From NCBI GenBank assembly GCA_009735695.1, contig SRSL01000001.1, positions 1,116,048 through 1,180,047 of the forward strand: DNA of 64,000 nt. Reading direction: 5' to 3'. This document shows positions 59,376 through 64,000 of this stretch, piece by piece. Made by a program: the position numbers and the translations under genes. Position 1 is the stretch's first letter. The number at the start of each line of letters is the position of its first letter. Under the pieces are notes generated by a model, which had not been told where the DNA came from, did no database searches, and worked only from the letters and a program-made list of their open reading frames with translations. Origin of the DNA: Christiangramia bathymodioli. GTDB taxonomy: Bacteria; Bacteroidota; Bacteroidia; Flavobacteriales; Flavobacteriaceae.

Positions 59376-59729
59376 TCACCAGAAAAAATGGAAGGGGAAG
59401 ATATGCCGACTTAGAAGTACCTTTAAACTGATAGCCGAAATCTGGGCTTTTGAAGTTTCCTTTTTTAAAAAACTGAAATAGCTTTTTAATGAAATCGAAG
59501 ACTGAAGATCATATTCTGAAAATGAATTTTCCTCTGCTTTTTGAAGCAGGCTGTCTTCATTCAGTTTTTCAGGAAGGAAGCTCTTAGATGGAGCCGATCG
59601 AAATGAATCAGATCTAAACTCGCTAAAATCTCTTTTCTGAAAAGTTTCCGAAGCGAAAATAGAGCTTCCTGCCAGCAGGAATACCAGCAAGAACAGCAGT
59701 TTCGAAAAACTATAGACAGAATTTTTCAC
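59376..59729 (-). CDS. Hypothetical small exported protein
   Basis: A 117-residue protein with a signal peptide (KLLFLLVFLLAGSSIFA, cleavage probably after residue 26) and a serine/phenylalanine-rich mature part (FSEFRSDSFRSAPSKSFLPEK). It has no recognised domain. The gene is real on balance because of the signal peptide and minus-strand fit with its neighbours, but the evidence is modest. Confidence 0.5.
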   Translation of the reverse strand: MKNSVYSFSKLLFLLVFLLAGSSIFASETFQKRDFSEFRSDSFRSAPSKSFLPEKLNEDSLLQKAEENSFSEYDLQSSISLKSYFSFLKKETSKAQISAISLKVLLSRHIFPFHFFW

Positions 59730-59789
59730 AACCTAAATGTATGAAGGAAGTGAATTCGAAATTCAAAATTTTAGTTATTTTTTTAGGCC

Positions 59790-60773
59790 TTAGGAAATTA
59801 TTTTTACCGCTTCTTTTGCAAAATAACTGGCGATCAAACTCGCACCTGCGCGTTTGATGGCAGTAAGCTGTTCAAGTACCACGGCATCGTGATCCAGCCA
59901 GCCTTTTTCAGCCGCTGCCTTGATCATGGCGTATTCGCCGCTCACCTGGTAAACCGCAACCGGTACGTTCACGACATTCCTGATATCCCGTACGATATCA
60001 AGGTAACATAATCCTGGTTTTACCATAACGATATCGGCTCCTTCCTCAATATCCATGAGGGTTTCTTTAACGGCTTCCTCGCGGTTAGCGGGATCCATCT
60101 GGTAAGTTTTCTTGTCCTTTGGGATATTCTGGGCATCTACTGGTGCCGAATCCAGCGCGTCGCGGAAAGGTCCGTAGAAAGCTGAGGCATATTTGGCGCT
60201 ATAGCTCATGATCCCGGTATCGTGAAATCCTTCATCCTCCAGCAGGCTTCGAATTTCAAAGATTCGGCCATCCATCATGTCTGAAGGCGCCACGAAATCG
60301 GCACCGGCTTTTGCATGGGACAGAGACATTTCGGCCAGTACCGCTGAGGTATCATCATTCAGGACCTTACCATCATCGATGATCCCGTCGTGACCGAATT
60401 TGGAATAGGGGTCCAGGGCTACATCGGTCATCACGATCATGTCTGGCACCGCATTTTTGATGGTTTTAACTGCCCGCTGCATCAATCCTTCCGGGTTGAT
60501 CGCTTCCTTCCCGGCATTGTCTTTAAGCTCTTCAGCAACCTTTACGAAAAGAAGAACCGATCTTAAACCCAAACTCCATAGTTCTTTCACCTCTTTTTCG
60601 ATCAAATCGAGGCTGTAACGAAAATATCCGGGCATCGAATTGATCTCCTCCTTAACATTCTTGCCTTCTACAATGAACAGGGGAACTATAAAATCATTGG
60701 GGGAAATGATGGTTTCCCGAACCATAGATCGAATAGCTTCGTTGGTTCGTAATCTTCGGTTTCTTCTGAGCAT
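59790..60773 (-). CDS. hemB: Delta-aminolevulinic acid dehydratase (porphobilinogen synthase)
   Basis: A 327-residue enzyme that condenses two 5-aminolevulinates. Motifs: MPGYFRYSLD, DVALDPYSKFGHDGIIDDGKV (~120-140; aspartates where the Zn-type enzyme has cysteines, so a Mg2+/non-zinc site), MSYSAKYASAFYGPFRDAL with a first catalytic lysine, and VMVKPGLCYLDIVRD with the second (~249). Length is normal. It ends the haem operon, with a repeat patch between it and hemF. Confidence 0.97.
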   Translation of the reverse strand: MLRRNRRLRTNEAIRSMVRETIISPNDFIVPLFIVEGKNVKEEINSMPGYFRYSLDLIEKEVKELWSLGLRSVLLFVKVAEELKDNAGKEAINPEGLMQRAVKTIKNAVPDMIVMTDVALDPYSKFGHDGIIDDGKVLNDDTSAVLAEMSLSHAKAGADFVAPSDMMDGRIFEIRSLLEDEGFHDTGIMSYSAKYASAFYGPFRDALDSAPVDAQNIPKDKKTYQMDPANREEAVKETLMDIEEGADIVMVKPGLCYLDIVRDIRNVVNVPVAVYQVSGEYAMIKAAAEKGWLDHDAVVLEQLTAIKRAGASLIASYFAKEAVKIIS

Positions 60774-60804
60774 TTTGTTAGTTTTTAATTTATCAAGTAC
60801 ATCT

Positions 60805-60830
60805 TACAGTCTACAGTCTACAGTCTACAG
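60805..60830 (+). repeat. Heptamer tandem repeat between hemB and hemF
   Basis: tacagtc repeats three times in tandem and then a partial tacag, giving 7-bp periodicity over 26 nt. It sits in the 88-bp gap between the hemB and hemF genes. Confidence 0.9.
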
Positions 60831-60860
60831 CTCTCAGCTTAGCGCTTTAAGCTGACAGCT
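60829..60860. repeat. Hairpin next to the heptamer array
   Basis: The arms agctctcagctta and taagctgacagct are complementary at 12 of 13 positions around a 6-nt loop (gcgctt). The structure immediately follows the heptamer array and the hemF stop codon begins 2 nt later. No T run follows, so not a usual terminator. Confidence 0.7.
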
Positions 60861-60861
60861 C

Positions 60862-61764
60862 CTAAACCCACTCCCTCGGATTTTCCAGTACCTTAATTAG
60901 CTTTTCTTCTTCACTTCCGGGTTCGGGATGATGATCATAAACCCACTGCACATGTGGCGGAAGACTCACCAGGATGCTTTCAATGCGGCCATTGGTCTTT
61001 AATCCGAATAATGTTCCCTTGTCATGGACAAGGTTAAATTCAACATAACGACCTCGCCGAATTTCCTGCCAGTTCCTGTTGGCTTCGGTATAAGACATGT
61101 CTTTTCGTTTCTGAACGATGGGGATATAGGCTAGCAGAAAAGAATCGCCCACATCGGTCACGAAATCATACCAGTCTTCGATCTTCATCCGGTCATCTTC
61201 CTTCAGGTAATCAAAGAACAAACCACCAATTCCGCGGGCTTCGTTACGATGGGCATTCCAGAAATATTCGTCACACTTCTTTTTGTATTCAGAATAGAAC
61301 GAAAATCCATGCGGATTACAGGCCTTTTTCGATACCTGGTGAAAATGCCGCGCATCTTCCTCGAACAGATAATAGGGGGTAAGGTCCTGGCCACCGCCAA
61401 ACCACTGATCGATCACCGTGCCATCTTTTTCATACATTTCGAAATAACGCCAGTTGGCGTGAACGGTAGGAACCATCGGATTTTTCGGATGCAGCACGAG
61501 ACTAAGTCCGCAAGCGAAAAAGTCGACGTCACCAACCTTGAAGTATTTCTGCATGGCTGGTGCAAGCGGACCGTGTACTGCCGAGATATTCACCCCGCCT
61601 TTTTCAAAAACATTTCCATTTTCGATCACCCGGGTTCTGCCGCCACCTCCTTCTTCCCGTTTCCAGATATCCTGGCGAAATTTGGCCTTTCCGTCTATTT
61701 CTTCAAGCCTTGAAGTGATCTTGTCCTGAAGTTGTTCGATGTATTTATAAAAGCGTTCTTTCAT
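60862..61764 (-). CDS. hemF: Oxygen-dependent coproporphyrinogen III oxidase
   Basis: A 300-residue enzyme that oxidatively decarboxylates coproporphyrinogen III. Typical: EEGGGGRTRVIENGNVFEKGGVNISAVHG, NPMVPTVHANWRYFEM, DQWFGGGQDLTPYYLFEEDARHFH, and GIGGLFFDYL, then EFNLVHDKGTLFGLKTNGRIESILVSLPP. Its ATG overlaps the stop codon of DUF6973 (ATGA). The choice of HemF implies haem synthesis with oxygen. Confidence 0.97.
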   Translation of the reverse strand: MKERFYKYIEQLQDKITSRLEEIDGKAKFRQDIWKREEGGGGRTRVIENGNVFEKGGVNISAVHGPLAPAMQKYFKVGDVDFFACGLSLVLHPKNPMVPTVHANWRYFEMYEKDGTVIDQWFGGGQDLTPYYLFEEDARHFHQVSKKACNPHGFSFYSEYKKKCDEYFWNAHRNEARGIGGLFFDYLKEDDRMKIEDWYDFVTDVGDSFLLAYIPIVQKRKDMSYTEANRNWQEIRRGRYVEFNLVHDKGTLFGLKTNGRIESILVSLPPHVQWVYDHHPEPGSEEEKLIKVLENPREWV

Positions 61765-62246
61765 TTCTTAATTTTCTCGATATGCACCAGCCCGTCCACT
61801 TCGGGATTGATTTCTGAAATATTGTTGACTGCCGTTGAATTTACAGCCATCTCCAGCAAGGTCTTAAAAATATTCCCGGTGCTATCCTTCAAAAATAACT
61901 TTCTGCCAACTGCATTATTGTGCAGGTCCATTTTCCTGGCAATTTCAGAATTCGGGGCCAGCTCTTCATGCAGGCTGGTCAATTTTTCAGCCCAGTTTAC
62001 GGCTTCCGTTTTAGAAATTCCCTGCTCAAAACAGGCTTTGCAGATCAGGTAATTCCAGAGGGCATGTCTTGCAGCATTAGCTCTTGAATTTCCGTGATGT
62101 TCCCTACCGTAGTTACCATCGCAGAATTCCAGCGTTCTTTCGGTAGCCCTGTAAGTGGGTAAAATAAGAAGTGGCCTCGAAATGCCTAATCTCACTAGGT
62201 GTTTTAACTCGGAGAGTTTAAGCCTTCTGATCCGCTTCCAGATCAT
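61761..62246 (-). CDS. DUF6973-like protein in the haem operon
   Basis: A 161-residue protein with a basic N-terminus, then CDGNYGREHHGNSRANAARHALWNYLICKACFEQGISKTEAVNWAEKLTSLHEE and LDLHNNAVGRKL-type histidine-rich helix (here KMDLHNNAVGRKLF). Conserved histidines and H-x-x-N motifs suggest a metal-binding helical bundle. I recall it as DUF6973. It is packed between hemE (1-nt gap) and hemF (4-nt overlap), so it is co-expressed with haem synthesis. No activity is known to me. Confidence 0.78.
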   Translation of the reverse strand: MIWKRIRRLKLSELKHLVRLGISRPLLILPTYRATERTLEFCDGNYGREHHGNSRANAARHALWNYLICKACFEQGISKTEAVNWAEKLTSLHEELAPNSEIARKMDLHNNAVGRKLFLKDSTGNIFKTLLEMAVNSTAVNNISEINPEVDGLVHIEKIKK

Positions 62247-62247
62247 G

Positions 62248-63270
62248 TTAGCGATATTCCTTTACCGCATCTACGAATGCCTTTGCGTTATCAACAGGGA
62301 TATCGGGCAATATACCATGTCCAAGGTTCGCGATATAGCGATCCTTTCCGAAGGCATTGATCATATCATGCACCATATACCTGATTTCCTGAGGTTTCGA
62401 ATAGAGCCTCGCCGGATCAAAATTCCCCTGAAGCGTGATTTGTCCGCCGCTTAAATATCTTGCGTTCCTGGCCTCGCAGGTCCAGTCCACGCCAAGCGCT
62501 GAAGCACCGCTTTCAGACATTTGCTTCAGTGCGAACCAGCAGCCTTTACCATAGGCGATAACCGGTACTTCATTTTTTAAGGCTGAAATGATCTGCTGCA
62601 TGTACTGCCAGGAGAATTCCTGGTAATCCTTCGGTTCCAGTAAACCTCCCCAAGAATCAAAAAGCTGAACCGCATCCACACCAGCCTTTACCTTTTCCTT
62701 GAGATAGGCGATGGTCGTATCGGTTATTTTCTGAAGTAACCTGTGAGCGGCGATAGGCTCCGTAAAACAGAATTTTTTGGCCTTGTCAAAATTCTTGGAG
62801 CCCTGTCCCTGCACCAGGTAGCACAGAATGGTCCATGGAGAACCGGCAAAACCAATAAGCGGAACCTCATCATTCAGTTCCTGCTTCGTCATTTTGATCG
62901 CCTGGAACACATAATCCAGTTCTTCCTTAACATCCGGAACGATCACCTCGTCTACTTTCTTAGCGGTGTTGATAGGGTTTGGAACCCAGGGTCCAACGCC
63001 TGGCTTCATTTCGATCTCTACCTGCATGGCCTGGGGCACTACCAGGATATCGCTGAAAAGAATGGCAGCATCGGGACCGATCTGTCTGATGGGCATAACG
63101 GTAATCTCGGTGGCTAGTTCGGGAGTGCGGCACCTGGTAAAGAAATCATATTTCTCTTTCAGCTTCATAAAATCTGGCAAGTATCTTCCTGCCTGCCTCA
63201 TCATCCATACCGGTGGGCGCTCCACGCTTTCTCCTCTTAATGCTTTTAGTAACAGATCGTTCTTTATCAT
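62248..63270 (-). CDS. hemE: Uroporphyrinogen decarboxylase
   Basis: A 340-residue enzyme converting uroporphyrinogen III to coproporphyrinogen [20 protein letters not shown] with the substrate-binding arginines, [34 protein letters not shown] and the C-terminal [15 protein letters not shown] confirm it. Standard length. It begins 34 nt after hemD. Confidence 0.97.
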   Translation of the reverse strand: MIKNDLLLKALRGESVERPPVWMMRQAGRYLPDFMKLKEKYDFFTRCRTPELATEITVMPIRQIGPDAAILFSDILVVPQAMQVEIEMKPGVGPWVPNPINTAKKVDEVIVPDVKEELDYVFQAIKMTKQELNDEVPLIGFAGSPWTILCYLVQGQGSKNFDKAKKFCFTEPIAAHRLLQKITDTTIAYLKEKVKAGVDAVQLFDSWGGLLEPKDYQEFSWQYMQQIISALKNEVPVIAYGKGCWFALKQMSESGASALGVDWTCEARNARYLSGGQITLQGNFDPARLYSKPQEIRYMVHDMINAFGKDRYIANLGHGILPDIPVDNAKAFVDAVKEYR

Positions 63271-63304
63271 CGTATCTATATTTTGATCAGTTGGCCTGAT
63301 AAAT

Positions 63305-63955
63305 TTATTGAGTTTTAAAATGTGTCACCGCTTTGGCGATCAGGTTTTCAATTCCTGGCCTGGAAGCAATAACAATATTCTTTGTATATTTTCGAGCTTC
63401 TGCAGCCGTGGTCTCTCCAATGCAAAATGCGGTGGTTTCCAGTTTGTTCTTTTCGGTAAATGATTTTACCGCACTCGGACTAAGAAACAGAATGCCATCG
63501 AATTCTGAATCGAATTTCCTGAAATTTAACGTTGTTTTATAGACTTCGGTTTCAGTAAGCTTTACCTGGTTTTCTGCTAAAATTTCTGGCAGTTCATCCC
63601 GACGTTTGTTTCCGCAGAAAAAATGAAAACTCTTTTCAGAATGTTTGTCAACCAGGATCTTTCCCAGTTCCTGCCCGTTGTCGGTTGTCTCTACAACCTG
63701 AAATCCTTTCGCTGTCAGAAGCTCCGCAGTCTTTTCCCCAACACAGTAGCAGTTTTCGATTTGAAGTTCTTTATTGTCAATCGCTCTAACCGCGTTCTTG
63801 CTGGTAAAAATGACATTTTTGAGATTCTTTTCCGGAAGCTGAAAATCTAAAAATTCGATCTGGATGGAATCGTATTCCACGAGACCGATACCGGCATTCA
63901 GCAAAAGTTCCTTTTGATGCAGAGCAAGCTTACGAGTAGCAAGAACAGTGGGCAT
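63305..63955 (-). CDS. hemD: Uroporphyrinogen-III synthase
   Basis: A 216-residue protein with two weakly conserved Rossmann-like halves. [12 protein letters not shown] (~48), [17 protein letters not shown] (~112) and [15 protein letters not shown] (~151) are the family-type motifs; the enzyme has low sequence conservation, so the place between hemC and hemE adds support. It cyclises hydroxymethylbilane. Confidence 0.85.
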   Translation of the reverse strand: MPTVLATRKLALHQKELLLNAGIGLVEYDSIQIEFLDFQLPEKNLKNVIFTSKNAVRAIDNKELQIENCYCVGEKTAELLTAKGFQVVETTDNGQELGKILVDKHSEKSFHFFCGNKRRDELPEILAENQVKLTETEVYKTTLNFRKFDSEFDGILFLSPSAVKSFTEKNKLETTAFCIGETTAAEARKYTKNIVIASRPGIENLIAKAVTHFKTQ

Positions 63956-63958
63956 CTC

Positions 63959-64000
63959 CTAATTTTTTAAGAGGCTTTTGATGTGAGTCATCAGTTCTTT
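63959..64000 (-). CDS. hemC: 3' end of a leftward gene, probably hemC (partial)
   Basis: A frame open to the window edge reads KELMTHIKSLLKN and stop, ending 3 nt before the hemD start. Position and strand fit hydroxymethylbilane synthase, which usually precedes hemD, but only 13 residues are visible. Confidence 0.45.
   Translation of the reverse strand, partial: KELMTHIKSLLKN

Noticed and set aside
60805-60860. CRISPR array
   Set aside because: The units are only 7 bp, without spacers, and no cas genes are near.

Overview
The window looks like a chromosomal segment of a member of the Flavobacteriaceae (Bacteroidota), probably a marine or soil genus near Gramella/Christiangramia, Salegentibacter or Zunongwangia. 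Reasons: gliding/type IX secretion genes (gldH, sprE); several families largely confined to Bacteroidota (DUF4292, DUF4837, DUF5687, DUF6341, DUF6427 and others, named from memory); an ATP synthase operon without beta and epsilon; an HU-CCDC81-like/SPOR protein; many TAnnTTTG -7 boxes in place of the E. coli -10; few clear Shine-Dalgarno sites; moderate-to-low GC. It is mostly housekeeping DNA. I see no rRNA, tRNA, CRISPR array, transposase or prophage.

Layout. 0.1-5.6 kb: DoxX-like protein and DNA polymerase III delta' (minus), then pgk, a LysM lytic transglycosylase and a DUF4837 lipoprotein (plus). 5.6-10 kb: tatA, a membrane-anchored M23 peptidase, a GH3-family adenylating enzyme and a large uncharacterised protein with a nucleoside-phosphorylase-like end. 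10-14.5 kb: a small glycan set (rfbC, rfbD, UDP-glucuronate decarboxylase, GT2, and a convergent CapK/PaaK-type ligase). 14.6-22.2 kb: purD, small membrane proteins, DUF4254, GT9, a PaaE-like ferredoxin reductase and a DUF5687/ABC exporter pair. 22.3-31.1 kb: sprE, bactofilin, then atpZ-DUF6168-atpBEFHAG with prominent intergenic hairpins. 31.2-39.4 kb: a lipoprotein, a flippase, dut, a sugar nucleotidyltransferase, then an envelope block (TPR, DUF4292, EnvC-like) and a lipoprotein/outer-membrane pair. 39.4-47.4 kb: thioesterase, HU-SPOR protein, dprA, trpS, plsC, an ECF sigma factor with a protein that appears to combine an anti-sigma-like N-terminus with an outer-membrane barrel, and recA. 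47.6-54.7 kb: trhO, ricT, gldH, PBP1A, and the two subunits of a 3-oxoacid CoA-transferase separated by a small element. 54.7-64 kb: DUF6616, an exonuclease, a serine hydrolase, ogt, a CNNM-type protein, two unknown genes, and a haem operon read leftward (hemC end, hemD, hemE, DUF6973, hemF, hemB).

Most unusual: (1) a ~0.4 kb element between the CoA-transferase genes that consists only of a four-helix-bundle (23S intervening-sequence-type) gene bounded by 24-nt imperfect inverted repeats, with its TTG start and its stop codon placed in or against the repeats; (2) an HU-like DNA-binding domain joined across the inner membrane to a SPOR peptidoglycan-binding domain; (3) an ECF sigma factor overlapping a gene for a possible one-chain inner-to-outer-membrane regulator; (4) period-7 repeat/hairpin patches in the atp and hem operons. 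Assignments come from reading the proteins by eye; no database search was run.
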